DNA of 64,000 nt. Origin: Omphiscola glabra (taxonomy: Eukaryota; Mollusca; Gastropoda; Lymnaeidae). Both the position numbers and the translations under genes were made by a program. This document shows, one piece after another, positions 1 to 12,390 of this stretch. Each line of letters begins with the position of its first letter. Within the stretch, counting starts at the first letter, position 1. The DNA lies in contig OZ024801.1 in the NCBI GenBank assembly GCA_964017045.1, forward strand, positions 29,546,049-29,610,048, in the 5' to 3' direction. The notes beneath the pieces were generated by a model, which had not been told where the DNA came from, searched no databases, and was given only the letters and a program-made list of their open reading frames with translations.

Positions 1-817
1 GAGCGCCGCCATGTTTGTTTGGTTATACCTGTTTATGACAGTAGTAACAGTAACTGAAAATGAGTATCAAATAAATAAATTAAAGAGCAAATCACACTTT
101 AGGACAATAGGAATAGTTCTAATCTATCAATAATAATAAAAAAATTATTAAAAAAATTGTTACCTTAAAAGTATATGTTTGCTCCAGTCTAACTACACAG
201 AGAAGGTGGTAACAAAAGATGTCGCAAATTTTGTGAACAGCTGGTCTTTATGTCGAAAATAAATCTCATTTTTTTTAAAAATAAAAAAATAAAATAAAAT
301 TCCTAAACCCGTTTTGACTACTTCACTTCAATGTGCACTTGGCCCTTGGAACTAAGAGATTTCGTTTATTCTTTATGATGCCTATGTAATATCTGATATG
401 TTAACTCCAGAATTACGTGTAGAAACAAAGTTTTATTACTTTTATTTTATGTAACGTAATACTTGCCAAATAGCCAACATAATGTTAATTAATTTGGTCT
501 CGGTGCCAGGGCTCGAGTCCTGCAGGGACGCATGGGAACGGCATTTATGTACTTTCCCCATTGCACTGTATTTTCTAAGAAATAAATATTTATATGTGTG
601 TGTGTTGGGGTTGGGGGTGGGGGTGGTATCATGGGTGGTGTTCAGATTTTGTGTTGTTCCAAGATTTGACCCTTTGGTGTCACCAAATGGAAAATGACAA
701 ATTACACAGAGCTCGCTCGATTCGTTCTCATAGCAGATCTACTAGGTTATAATCAAGAGAGGGTGTCACAGATAAGGTTAAACACTGAGCAGAGCTTCAC
801 AAGAACAGGCTTCGCCC
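1..817. other. AT-rich sequence, nothing recognised
   Basis: No supported gene. Short open frames only, with a small GGTTGGGGGTGGGGG tract near 605-630. Confidence 0.6.
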
Positions 818-1027
818 GCTGTCACCAGACAGAGGGTCGATATCACCAGACGGAGTGCCGATGTCACCAGAGGGCCGATGTCACCAGAAATATGATCGAT
901 GTCACCAGATAGAGGGCCGATGTCACCAGATAGAGGGCCGATGTCACCAAATAGAGGGCCTATGTCACGAGAGGGCCGATGTCACCAAATAGAGGGCCGA
1001 TGTCACGAGAGGGCCGATGTCACCAGC
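818..1027. repeat. Tandem array, about 14-21-bp unit
   Basis: About 12 units of GATGTCACCAGATAGAGGGCC and shorter forms lacking the AGATAGA part. Confidence 0.85.
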
Positions 1028-1234
1028 CATAGCAGGTTTCATCAGATCAGATTGCCACCAGAGCAGGTGCTCCAGAGAAGTTTGATCTGCATACTCACTT
1101 GTCCATTAACAAAATCATTTACACATATGTAAGACGGCGCCTGAATAATACCAGTCCCTTAATTTACCAATTAAATTCAATTTCATACCCCTTACTCTTA
1201 TAAAATCAGCACCAGTTACAACTAACTGCACCCA

Positions 1235-2262
1235 TCCCCATCGCCTTTTGTAATATTTAATTACACCCGACCTCGCTACCCCTTGTAACAATTAATTACA
1301 ACCAACCCCAACTCTTTTGTAACAATTAATTATACTCAACCCCAACACCTCTTTTAACAATTAATTGCAGCCAACACCAAACCCTTTTGTAACAATTAAT
1401 TACAGCCAACCCCAATCCTTTTGTAACAACTAATTACAACCAACCCCAATCCTTTTGTAACCATTAATTACAACCAACTCCAATCCTTTTGTAACAATTA
1501 ATTACAACCAACCCCAACCCTTTTATAACATCTAATTACAGCCAACCCCAACCCTTTTTTAACAATTAATTACAGACAACACCAACCCTTTTGTAACAGT
1601 TAATCACAACCAACCCCAACCCTTTTGTAACAATAATTACAGCCAACACCAAACCCTTTTGTAACAATTAATTACAGCCAACACCAAACCCTTTTGTAAC
1701 AATTAATTACAGCCAACCCCAACCCTTTTGTAACAATTAATTACAGCCAAGCCCAACCCTTTTGTAACAATTAATCACAACCAACCCCAACCCTTTTGTA
1801 ACAATTAATTACAGCCTACACCAAACCCTTTTGTAACAATTAATTACAGCCAACACCAAACCCTTTTGTAACAATTAATTACAGCCAACACCAAACCCTT
1901 TTGTAACAATTAATTACAGCCAACCCCAACCCTTTTGTAACAATTAATTACAGCCAACACCAACCCTTTTGTAACAATTAATTACAGCCAACACCAAACC
2001 CTTTTGTAACAATTAATTACAGCCAACACCAAACCCATTTGTAACGATTAATTACAGCCAAGCCCAACCCTTTTGTAACAATTAATCACAACCAACCCCA
2101 ACCCTTTTGTAACAATTAATTACAGCCAACACCAAACCCTTTTGTAACAATTAATTACAGCCAACACCAAACACATTTGTAACGATTAATTACAGACAAC
2201 ACCAAACCCTTTTGTAACAATTAAGTATACTCAACCCCAACCTTCTTGTAACAATTACTTAC
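1235..2262. repeat. Tandem array, 34-35-bp unit
   Basis: About 29 units around CCCTTTTGTAACAATTAATT followed by ACAGCCAACACCAA. The first few units are degenerate and the core is more uniform. Confidence 0.92.
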
Positions 2263-2764
2263 TTTCAGCATATATCCCCCCCGTCCCCCTTTGCCATCAA
2301 TAAATTTCATCATACCATTAACTTTACCAGCCATAACTCCAAGCAATACGTCTTTCGTTAAATTTTTACTCAGAGTTACTGTCACCGACTTGATTAAAAA
2401 ATCACTTGATAATTAAAGCAACTTTATGACTTGATGGTCACCCTGCCAGCCAGTTAACTACAGCGACATAACACGGTTGAGTGTGGCGCTCTTGAGTTAA
2501 TTGCTCACACGTCGATTGACCTTGTTTTTTTTTTGTCCTTGAGATCATAGCCGAAGGTCATACAAGGTCATATGTGAATTGATTTGATCACTTTTAAAAC
2601 TATTTGTCCGCCGGATATTGCCGTCATCAGAGTTTAATATATATATATATATATATGTATAAAAGAATAAGGAAAAAAATTGTTTGTGTTTATTTTTTGA
2701 TGTTGCTGATTTAAAAAAAACAGCAACAACAAAAACACCAACAAGTTGTGTTGTTTGACATCAT
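2263..2764. other. Non-coding, (TA)n at 2636-2657
   Basis: No gene. One (TA) run and A/T tracts. Confidence 0.6.
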
Positions 2765-2772
2765 ACGACGAC

Positions 2773-2970
2773 CAATGTTCCCTCTAAGGTTTGCTGGTTC
2801 GTGTGCAAACTCATAAAGTTGTGTGCAAAGTTTTACTTTGCAGAGTGCAGCGTATCTGTTCGAAAGAATTTTTATAAAAATTTGTTGGTGCGCGGATGCT
2901 CAAAACAACTGCGCGGCATCTGTGAGGTAGCTGCGCGGCCGCGCAGCCACGCAGCTTAAAGGGAACATTG
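2773..2970. mobile_element. hAT-type mini-element with perfect 8-bp target duplication
   Basis: Ends CAATGTTCCCTCTAAGG and CTTAAAGGGAACATTG form inverted repeats. The flanks are exact 8-bp duplicates, acgacgac (2765-2772 and 2971-2978). At 198 bp with no coding capacity it is a non-autonomous hAT element. A lone related end lies near 3943. Confidence 0.85.
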
Positions 2971-3242
2971 ACGACGACTTAGGTAATGTGTGACTAAAGG
3001 TACAGGACATTCCAATACCCCATAAAGGGTGATGCAGCCCTAATATCTAAGCCCGCCCTAAGAACAAGGAGTGGCGTAGCAAAAGTTGGTGCCGTCTGGA
3101 GATGGCCAGGATTTTCCTACGCCACCCCACCCCCCAACCCACACAAATGAATTTTTTTTCTTCAGTTGGTGGGGAAAATGCAATCCCTTCAATACACAGA
3201 CCCCCAACCCACCATCTCACCCATGACCCACTAGTTCTAGTC

Positions 3243-3437
3243 CATTGGTTCTCAACCTATCTCATGTCACGACCCTTTAATACAGTTCCTCATGTTGTGG
3301 CGACCCCCAGCCACAAAATTATTTTCATGGCTACGCCATAACTGTAGAAAATGTGTTTTCTGATAGTCTTAGGCGACCCCTGGGAAAGGGTCGTGCGACT
3401 CACAAAGGAATCGCTACCCACTGGTTGAGAACCGCTG
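3243..3437 (-). mobile_element. SPIN-like hAT mini-element, copy 1
   Basis: Carries the SPIN-like marks in reverse orientation: GGTTCTCAAC end, a CGACCCTTTAATACAGTTCC block, TGTGGCGACCCC, CTTAGGCGACCCC and GGTTGAGAACCGCTG end. The target duplication is not clear. Confidence 0.75.
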
Positions 3438-4317
3438 TTCTATTAGGTCGTGCTCCACCCACCCAAATATCCAGCGCCAACGCTAAGATGATTTCTTAAC
3501 TTTGCTTTCGTTACGTTAAAAAAAAAAAAAAGAAAAAAAATTGAGGAATGTTCTCAAAATACGAGGTCCCAAAATTATTTGCATAAACTTGCTAGATTGA
3601 ACTTGCTGGACACATTAGAAGACCTTGATCTGGACCAAAATGACCTCATTAATTAATCACGTTGACGTTGGAAATATTTGACCTTTTGAAAACGAGGACA
3701 AAACTGAACTAATTAAAAAAAATAATCACGGAACAATAATACAAATATGAATGGCACAATTATTAATAGAAAAAAGAAATGAATAAATTAAAAACACCGA
3801 ATATTGAACATAATGAGTGCATTATTTCAATACATTGACTACCTTAAACACAATGGATATTCTAAACCTGGAAGTCATCAAACTTAATACCAAAAATAAA
3901 ATAAAAAAATTGGTGGTTGTGTGGGCGGGGGGTGGGGTTCACTGTTCCCTCTGACCATTGTTTGAAGCTTGACTGTGGTTTGCAAGAAATAAGAACGAAT
4001 TTCTATGCATACTGCACATATCTTATATGCAGTAAAAAAAAAGTATATATATCCACACTAACGTATTAGTGTTTCAATGGTAGGCATGAGTTTATCTGTG
4101 TGATTAGATGGTTGTTGTCCGGTTCCATTTTTGATAATGCTGCTCTGATACCCCGTACGGTGATCAAGTGGAAGGGGGGGGGGGAAGCACCTGGAATAAG
4201 GGCCCCTGGTGGGTCGAATCTGGCCAGCGGACCCTTAACGAGACTTTCGGCCGAAACCGAAGCCGAACTCAAATATTTATGTATTTTGAAATTCGTTTAT
4301 GCATACATTCTGGATAC

Positions 4318-4990
4318 ATTAAAAAATGATGGGGAAAGTATCAATATTTACATTCTTTTATATAAGGGGCTGTCCATAAATTATGTAAACAAAATAGGGG
4401 GGAGGGGGGGTCTGAAATTTTTTGACAATTGTTGACAAGGGGGAGGGGGGGGAGGTCAAGAAAAGTTGACGTCAACAATGTTACTTTTTTTTTAATAACT
4501 TTAATTTCATAATTTAAAATTTATTAAATATTTTTTTCTAAACATTTTACTTTTATTCACTTTTTTGTTGTAGTTGTAAACTAGTCTATTTAAAATATTG
4601 TTTTTTTCCCCCCATTTTATCTTTATTTGGGGGGGGGGGGGGGGTAATCAAATGTTGACGTAATTTTATAGGGGGGGGGGTCTCTGGAAGTTTGACAAGT
4701 TGTTGACAGGGGGGGAGGGGGGTAAAAATTGCCAAAAATTTGTTGACATAATTAATGGACAGCCCCTAAAACATGATGGGGAAAGTATCAATATTTACTT
4801 TCTTTTATATAAAACATGATGGGGAAAGTATCAATATTTACTTTCTTTTATATAAAACATGATGGGGAAAGTATCAATATGTACATTCTTTTATATAAAA
4901 CATGATGGGGAAAGTATCAATATTCACATTCTTTTATATAAAACATGATGGGGAAAGTATCAATATTTACATTCTTTTATATAAAACATG
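4318..4990. repeat. 43-bp tandem array interrupted by a mini-element
   Basis: Units of AACATGATGGGGAAAGTATC then AATATTTACATTC: one unit before 4366, five after 4766. Confidence 0.9.
4366..4766. mobile_element. PIF/Harbinger-like mini-element inserted in a 43-bp array
   Basis: Inverted ends GGGGCTGTCCATAAATTA and TAATTAATGGACAGCCCC. It splits a tandem unit, and removing the element plus one TAA restores the exact sequence of the neighbouring array units, so the target duplication is TAA (4363-4365, 4767-4769), as PIF/Harbinger elements make. It is 401 bp, non-coding, with long internal G runs. Confidence 0.75.
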
Positions 4991-7480
4991 ATATCATCGT
5001 GAATACATGTATTAAGGTGGTCCATGGGTCAAAAATATTTTTTCTATGTTTCTTAAGTTAGAAAAAAAAATAGTACATACAAAACATACACAAACAGAAA
5101 GACAAAAAACAACTGAAGATTATTTAAAAAAATTTTTTTTGACTTTTATTGCAAAAAATTGATTTTTTAAAACCAATTTTGACAGTTACGCAAAATGATT
5201 AAAAAAAATTTGTATTGCAATATCATAATGAAACTTTGCATACACATTAAGAATGTCATTGATAAAAAGTTTAAAGAAGCTTTTTACACTGCAGTTATTG
5301 GAAGTGTTACAAATGGCATGTATGTGGGGTCACCTATATATGCGAGAAATCACCCCCCCCTGGTTTAAACGGCATGGGTGTATTAAATAAATAAATCAAA
5401 GTTGTTAAACATTGAAAAAGGAAGAGAAAAAAAAGTCACCCCCCCAAAAAAATAAAATAAAAATGAAATAGATATGTATATTTAAGAAAAATATTTTTAG
5501 AAATATTATCCGAAACAAGGGCCTATTAATGTTCTCGTATATTATTATTATGGCCAATTAGTGAGGCGTTTCTGTCATTATGACCCACATTTTCTTTAGC
5601 GCGGTCGCAGTCCTCCAGACTTTTGGCCCAGAGACGTCTTCCACTAACAGCCACATTAGTCACGTGTCACACACATCACGTGATAATACTATTTTAAAAT
5701 CCATTGGACGTCTAGTGACTGAGGTAAAAATAAAAACAATCAGTGTCAGTCCATTCTACTCGTTAATTCCGCCAAATTATTACCAAATAAATTGAGACTC
5801 GCGTATGTCCTTTACACTTTAAAGTTTAAATAATTGACACGCACACTTGGTAATAATAAACTTCTACAATACCTGATGGGCTATTGCAGTGGTTCTCAAA
5901 ATGTTTTTCGGCCACCGCCCATTTGGCACCAAAAAAACCCATCCCTAGCGCCAACAACCCCCCCCCCCCCCACCACACACTTTTTTTTTGTATTATTTTT
6001 TTATTTTAACTAAAGACATACGTTAGCAAAATTCTGTCTAAGGAAGATAACAACACAGTGAAATGAAAAAACGATGAATGTAAATTGAACGTTAACTTTA
6101 AAAAATATATATGAAAAAAGCTTTTTACGTTAACTAATTCAGTAATTCAATTATTGTTTGACCTGATCCAACAATAGGGTGTGCCATTTAATGGCGGAAA
6201 TCTATTAATAGAACATCTGGGCGCACAGTCTGGACGATCTCATTAACATTATTAATAAAACATCCTGGTATTCCGTCAGGCCAATCTCTCCAACAGCTGT
6301 TCGGTACGTCTGTGTTAATGTGAGCATGAACCTAGATGAAAACCTGTTTACAACTTTATTTTACGAAATATTTTTACAAACAAATTGTCACTGCTATATA
6401 TAGATGCGGAAATACAGTATTAGAAGTTACGTTTCACGAAAATTTGTCTAAAAATAGTAACATTACGTATATGATGTGACGTTTTCCCCGCTTAGAAAAG
6501 ACAAACCCTATGCCACATCTGCAGCTTTTTTTAAAGGTAGGATTTTCATCAGGCAAATAGTAACAACACACACTTCTACATCGCCCAATAATGTTATTCT
6601 ATACTTTTGATGGGCTTAGTAAAGAGATGACATTTCTTCGGTGACCAGAAATTTATTTGAAAGAAATTTCGTCGACGGAAAATTGATCGACGGAAATTTG
6701 ATCGAACGGAAATTTGGTCGAATCTTTTTTTCATTTCACACGTTAAAATTTTCGTAACATTTCTTTTTGAACGCACTACACTATATAGTAAAACAAAATA
6801 ATTCGTTCAAAAATAAATTTGAACATTTTCGAACATTTTCGCACATCGGAGCGCCGTGAGCATGCTATCATAGCATGGAAATGAGCGCTGCATAAGTACT
6901 CAAATCAATCAATCAAAACTGTATAAAAGGGTCGCAGCATTAGGAAGGCTGAGAACCAGTGTTTTAGAATATACGTTATTTGATTTGATCTGTTTTTATT
7001 TTCATGTATTTTCATTTGAAAAAGCTTTTATTTCACTTGAATAGAGTGGGTTAAAAACAACAACAACAACAAAAGATATAAAACAACAACAGTTGTGTGT
7101 GCGTGTCGTGGTTGGACTTTTCTGTTATAACACGTGCTCAACCCATCTGACAGTGTGCTAAATGTCTTTGTTAGTGAAATGATCCCGGACGTTTAAAAAA
7201 GAGAGTACGGTGAATGTTTAGTGGAAGTTGGTATATAAAAAAAAAAAAAAAAAGACGAAATAATCAGAGTTTGTAATATTTATTGTAAGTTTCGGTCAGG
7301 TTTAAATGGGTACCACTCGTCTTAATCATAGAGATGCATTTACCTCGACAAGAACAAAACAAATATCCATTAAAGAAGACTTGGCTGAGCGAGGCTGGTG
7401 GCAGCCCGGGGCGTCAGCATCAGGGGAGCTCCAAAATCATAAAGAAATGCACATGTAAAACATGCCTTTAATCAGTAGCT
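4991..7480. other. AT-rich, no gene; possible transposon ends
   Basis: CAGTGGTTCTCAAAATG at 5887 looks like a hAT end, and GGCTGAGAACCAGTG near 6945 like a SPIN end, but flanks do not match as a pair. 6640-6730 holds GACGGAAATTTGATCGA-type short repeats, also seen near 34310-34390. Confidence 0.5.
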
Positions 7481-8689
7481 TAGGGAAATTGGGGGGGGGG
7501 GCCCTCTCTGGGGGGGGGGGCTCTCGGGGGGGGGGGGGAACCTTGGCCTTCCATGTGAGCTCATTAAAAAAGATATGTGTGTGTGTGCGGGGTGGAATTT
7601 CATAATTTTATGATCCCATTAATTATTTCCTACTATTATTCGACATGGGTAGATTACTATAAAAAAAAATATTTTTAAATCAACGTCAGGGCGGAAGGAC
7701 ATATTTTTGGACAGACTAAAAACCCAAAATCTTGAATCATCGACGTAGTTTTAAACAAATAAAAAGTTAAAATAAAAATTATAAATTGTATAAACACAAC
7801 CAGGTCTAGGGGTACTTCAACGTCCAATGACATTTTTTTTCCTGTCGCTCTCCGATTAAGTGTAGAATGATGAAAAATAAAATTCAGGTAAGTGCCAAAA
7901 TGCGTCTGTGCATTTCGAAGTTACCAAACGTTTTCTGTGATGTGGCAAACCCCCCTCCCCCATATATTATGAGAAATGGGTATTGATTAACCACTTCGAC
8001 TCCAATGCCAATGGCTCACTCATAATTAGTGGTTCCAGATAGAATGGCGCTACAAATGAAATAAACTAGTTATTGTTCAAGCCTGCTATTTGTTTGTCCC
8101 GTTCAAATGACAGAACCCGTTAACTCTGTCTTAGTCTTTGTCAACATCGTGCCCGAAAGTACCTCATGTCTCTTGACTCTCCACCGAAAGAAAGCTGGGA
8201 AAGATCGCCCTCCCGAGCGAGGCTTCCTGGCTGTAAACTTAGATCAAAGCTTAGTTCTGCTGTTCAACCGGACAAGACATTGCCGCGTGACCGCTACCTT
8301 ACGTAAACAAGTCGTAACGGAAACACGCGACACAGGTTCTTAAACTTCACCTGGACAGCTTAGATAAAACAGACAGCCTAAGGAGATGGAGAATAGTATT
8401 GAAGTAAATAGGGTAAAAATAGTGGACTATAATATTGTTGCGCATGTTGGCCCATTTCTTACCTAACTTAACGAAGAAATCGGCGTTGCTCTTGGAATGA
8501 GGACCTTTTTTTTCCCTTCTAAATTCTTGTTTGAGGTGACGAAATGATTGTCTATTAAAAATCAAACAGATAAATCTATGACATTTATAAACTTTACTTA
8601 ACAACCGCCATGCCCCACTCCGTATTAAACAAGCACAAGATTTAGGGCACACTCGCTAAAATTGTCAAACCTGAGGTAAAGGTCTCGCG
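7481..8689. other. G runs then unique non-coding sequence
   Basis: 7490-7540 is almost pure G. The rest has no supported exon; open frames of 78 and 101 codons have no family character. Confidence 0.55.
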
Positions 8690-9070
8690 TTTATGTAAAC
8701 CTTTGATAGTCCCCAGGCGAAACCGTATGAGGCATTTACATGCTTCATTGATCAATGTAAGAACCATCGATACAAGGGGGCGAACGAGAGCATTCTATGA
8801 TGGCGGCGAAACCTTTAAATGAAATCTGGCCATGTCCGCTACGGCAAAATGTATTTAAAATCAACTCCTGATCCATTCATTCCCCGGGCCTGAGACTCGA
8901 GGGCCGCCGGTAATGGAGGAAATTGCGAGGGCGAACACAAGGGGTCGGCACGTGATGGAACCATCAGTAAGCCGCCACGTCAACGATACAGAAACATTAC
9001 GAAGCGCGAGAAGGAATGGGCTAACGAGCCAGGGAATTACGACAACTTCCGAAAATATCGTCTTAACTGA
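8690..9070. other. CpG-rich, non-repetitive block
   Basis: Clearly richer in CG dinucleotides than its surroundings (for example GAGGGCCGCCGGTAATGG, AGCCGCCACGTCAACG) with no long frame or repeat. It could be a regulatory element. Confidence 0.45.
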
Positions 9071-9778
9071 GAAATGGTCATTAAAATAAAGTTTAATTAA
9101 AAAAAAAAATCTTTATTCGGGCATGAATAAATATGGTGTGTGTGGGGGGTCCGCGGGGGGCGGAGGATAGCTCATTAAGGATTGCATACATGGGTAGGAG
9201 CCATACAAAAACCCCAACCCAACAATAGCAACAAAACAACTAAATTGTTACAACTGGGGAAGGTTGGTGAATATAGGTGATACCTATGCAAGCAAGTTAG
9301 TTTGAATTATCTTGACCTTGATAAACAACTTTATTTTTTAATATTGTCTTTTCGGGATTAAAATATTGTAGCGTTAATTCATGCATTTGGTAATTATTAG
9401 TCGCCTAGGGCTTAAGGCCATATCCAAGGAAATTTGCCTTTCAATCAATCGTTTTTTTTTTCGGGAGCTGTTTGCAGGAACCAGCATCCTTTGATGAAGG
9501 TCTTCTTCGGTGTTCCCCCACGGGACACTTTGTGCGTCTTCATCGGCTTCGTAATACTTAAGGCTGGCTGTCTGAATTCTTCACGGGGGAAAATGTTGGT
9601 GGGCAATCTACATTCATCAGAAGTGAACAGGCCACCTTCAGCGACGTGCCTGGATGTTTTTTTGTTGTTGTAAGGGTAGTTACTTTAGATCGGCGTCCCA
9701 GTTCTTCATTTGTGATTGTCTCAGGTCATAAGTTTCAATGGATCCTTCGTGGGCATTTGGTTCGGGAATACTGCCAGC
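9071..9778. other. No feature recognised
   Basis: A/T tracts and G runs; a 79-codon frame at 9434 has no recognisable family. Confidence 0.5.
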
Positions 9779-9880
9779 TTCCTTTCTGACGATTTGCCAA
9801 CAACCTTTCTGACGAACTGTCAGCTTCCTTTCTGACGAACTGCCAACTTCGTTTCTGATGAACTGCCAGCTTCCTCTCTG
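9779..9880. repeat. Short 23-bp tandem array
   Basis: Four to five degenerate units around TTTCTGACGAACTGCCAGC. Confidence 0.7.
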
Positions 9881-10183
9881 GCGTGCCAGTGGTCCAAAAA
9901 CTTTGAATCTAACCTGATCTGTCGACTTTTTCACGTTTTAAAAATAATGTAAAACATTTTTTTGTGGGGTTTGGGGGGGGGGGGGGGGGGAATTACAGCT
10001 GAATATTGGGGGTCATTTTCTCAAGTTGCCTGAAAATCAACTCAACTTGGTGAACCAGTTATTTAATAGCAACATCATTTCATTTAGGACATTTCACATT
10101 GCTCCCCACTTTACTTAAGTTCTGGAAGAAGTATCACTTCAATTGAAAATGAGCCAAATTGACCTGTAATCTAAAGAGACATT

Positions 10184-10855
10184 GTATATATATATACAGA
10201 AGAAGCTATTAAAATTAGAAAACAGACTTTTGAAAAAGTAAATCAATTCAAGTACCTAGGATATTTATTAAATGACAGAAACGAATTACTAACAGCAATA
10301 AAAGAAAGATCATCAGCCGGAAACAGGGCATAACTTCAATAGTCAGAAAATACTCAAAAGTAAAAACATTACAAGAGAAGCAAAGAATACTATTTATAAA
10401 ACTGTAATCAGACCAGTTGTAACATATGCAAGTGAACATTGGACCCTAACAGAAACGGCAGCATACCTATTAAACACATTGAAAAGAAAAGTTCTCAGGA
10501 AAATATATGGACCAAAAAAGGATGAATATGGATGGAGAATACGAACCAACCATGAATTGCACAGCCTATATCAGGATCCCCCGATAGTAGCAGACATAAA
10601 AAAGGGGCAGGCTGGGCAGGACATATAATGCCAACTGACAAAGGAGTGAAGAGGGTGCATCACCAAAACTCCAGAGAAGTATGGCTCAAAGACCGACCTA
10701 GGCTTAGATGGATGGATGAAGTGGAAAAGGATCTACAGCAGCTGGGAATCCAAGCAAGGAAACAAAAATATCATCAGTTAGGTCTGAGTGGAAGGATGTG
10801 GTAAGGCAGGCCGAAGCCCTACATGGGCTGTGGCGCCACTGGGAGGGATGGATGG
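10184..10855 (+). pseudogene. LINE reverse transcriptase fragment, broken
   Basis: Translation shows the 3' part of a non-LTR retrotransposon reverse transcriptase: VNQFKYLGYLLND, then after a stop (10331) and frame change KNTIYKTVIRPVVTYASEHW, LKRKVLRKIYGP, EYGWRIRTNHEL and later RPRLRWMDEVEKDLQQLG. This order is typical of the thumb region of animal LINEs. There are several frame changes, and no 5' part is present. A related piece lies at 43245-43715. Confidence 0.75.
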
Positions 10856-11106
10856 ATATGTCTATGCCTTTCAGTGGTGAGCCGCAGGTAACCTCTTTAT
10901 TTGAATCCTGAGTACACGCCAGACATACGGTGCCATAATGAGATACCCCAAGTTTAGAGCCAGGAAACACACATGCCGTTGGAATCAGGAGCCATGACCT
11001 GTAGCAGTCAAGGGCCCCAAACATGGTCGTTGCTACTGGAGACGCCAATGTCACCAAACATGTTAAACGTTGGTTACGTTTTTGTATTCACGGTTCAAAT
11101 GATTTA

Positions 11107-11482
11107 GTTGGCTTAACTATGGCTTAACTATGGCTTAACTATGGCTTAACTATGGCTTAGCTATGACTTAACTATGGCTTAACTATGGCTTAACTATGGC
11201 TTAGCTATGGCTTAACTATGGCTTAACTATGGCTTAACTATGGCTTAACTATGGCTTAACTATGGCTTAGCTATGACTTAACTATGGCTTAACTATGGCT
11301 TAACTATGGCTTAACTATGGCTTAGCTATGACTTAACTATGGCTTAACTATGGCTTAACTATGGCTTAGCTATGACTTAACTATGGCTTAACTATGGCTT
11401 AACTATGGCTTAACTATGGCTTAACTATGGCTTAGCTATGGCTTAGCTATGACTTAACTATGGCTTAACTATGGCTTAACGA
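11107..11482. repeat. 11-bp tandem array
   Basis: About 34 units of GGCTTAACTAT with variant pair GGCTTAGCTAT-GACTTAACTAT returning every few units, i.e. a higher-order pattern. Confidence 0.92.
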
Positions 11483-11655
11483 ATTACTGTAGTCACCCAT
11501 GAATTTATGTCGACAAATATACGCTTGTTTATTATTGATTCAACATTGGCAATAATTTGTATCTAGGCACAAACCAACTGAGCGTTTTATAATTTAAAAA
11601 AAATCCGATATTTAAACCGAAATATAAAAAAAATATAATAAAAATATTATAAAAA

Positions 11656-12020
11656 TCTAGCCCTAGCTTTAACCCTAAACCCTAACCTAACACTAATCCT
11701 AATCCCTAACCCTAATCCTAAACTCTAACCCTAATCCTAACCTTAACCCTAACCCTAATACTTAATCCCTAACTCTAATCTTTAAACCTAATCCCTAACC
11801 CTTACAATAACCCCTAAACCTAACCATAATTCCTAACCCTAAGCCATTTCCCTAAACCCTAACCCTTACCCTACCCCTAACCCTTTAACTATACCCTAAC
11901 CCTAATCATAACCCTAACCCCTTACTCTAAACCCTGACACTAACCCTAACCCCTAAACCTAATCCCTAATCCTTAACCCTAATCCCTAATCCTTAATCCT
12001 AACCCTTACCCTAACTCCTA
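11656..12020. repeat. Degenerate interstitial telomeric repeats
   Basis: CCCTAA-type hexamers with many one-base changes (CCTAAT, CCCTAACC and so on), the animal telomere motif on one strand for about 365 bp. Confidence 0.85.
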
Positions 12021-12252
12021 ACCATATGAAAACTCCAATGGAGCCCCCGATTTTTCGGAATACAGATCTTAATCCTGCGATAATGAGCAACCTGTTCATG
12101 ACTTAAAGTCAGGACCGCTTAGGAAAAAACCAAAAACCCTCAACAACCCTCAACAACAACCCTCAACAACAACAAAAAAAAATAATACATCTTTGACCAA
12201 CTGGACAGCCTTGTTCAAATTGGAACACTGGGGCAAAAAAAGTTAAGTTTTC

Positions 12253-12390
12253 CACGTGATGCTCGCTCTCTTCATCGTGCACGTGATCCGAATCAATCCC
12301 CGCCCCTATAAAAAGCGATTACATTATAAATGTCCCCGTAATACTCTCTCCAGACTTCAGGGGGACACAACTTTTCTTAATGCGGTAAGT
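12253..12390 (+). promoter_or_regulatory. Candidate promoter and non-coding first exon
   Basis: In order: CACGTG E-box (12253-12258), second CACGTG (12280-12285), a GC-box-like CCCCGCCCC directly before TATAAAAA (12307-12314), a pyrimidine-rich stretch about 30 bases on where transcription could start, then a strong splice donor GCG|GTAAGT at 12385. This arrangement is what a TATA promoter with a short leader exon looks like. No coding exon is seen nearby. The GPCR 18 kb downstream is on the same strand, but a link is guesswork. Confidence 0.4.

Noticed and set aside
5887..6962. A 1.1-kb hAT element between two GGTTCTCA-type ends
   Set aside because: The 8-bp flanks do not match and the two ends look like different families.
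11656..12020. True chromosome end
   Set aside because: Repeats are degenerate and ordinary sequence continues on both sides.
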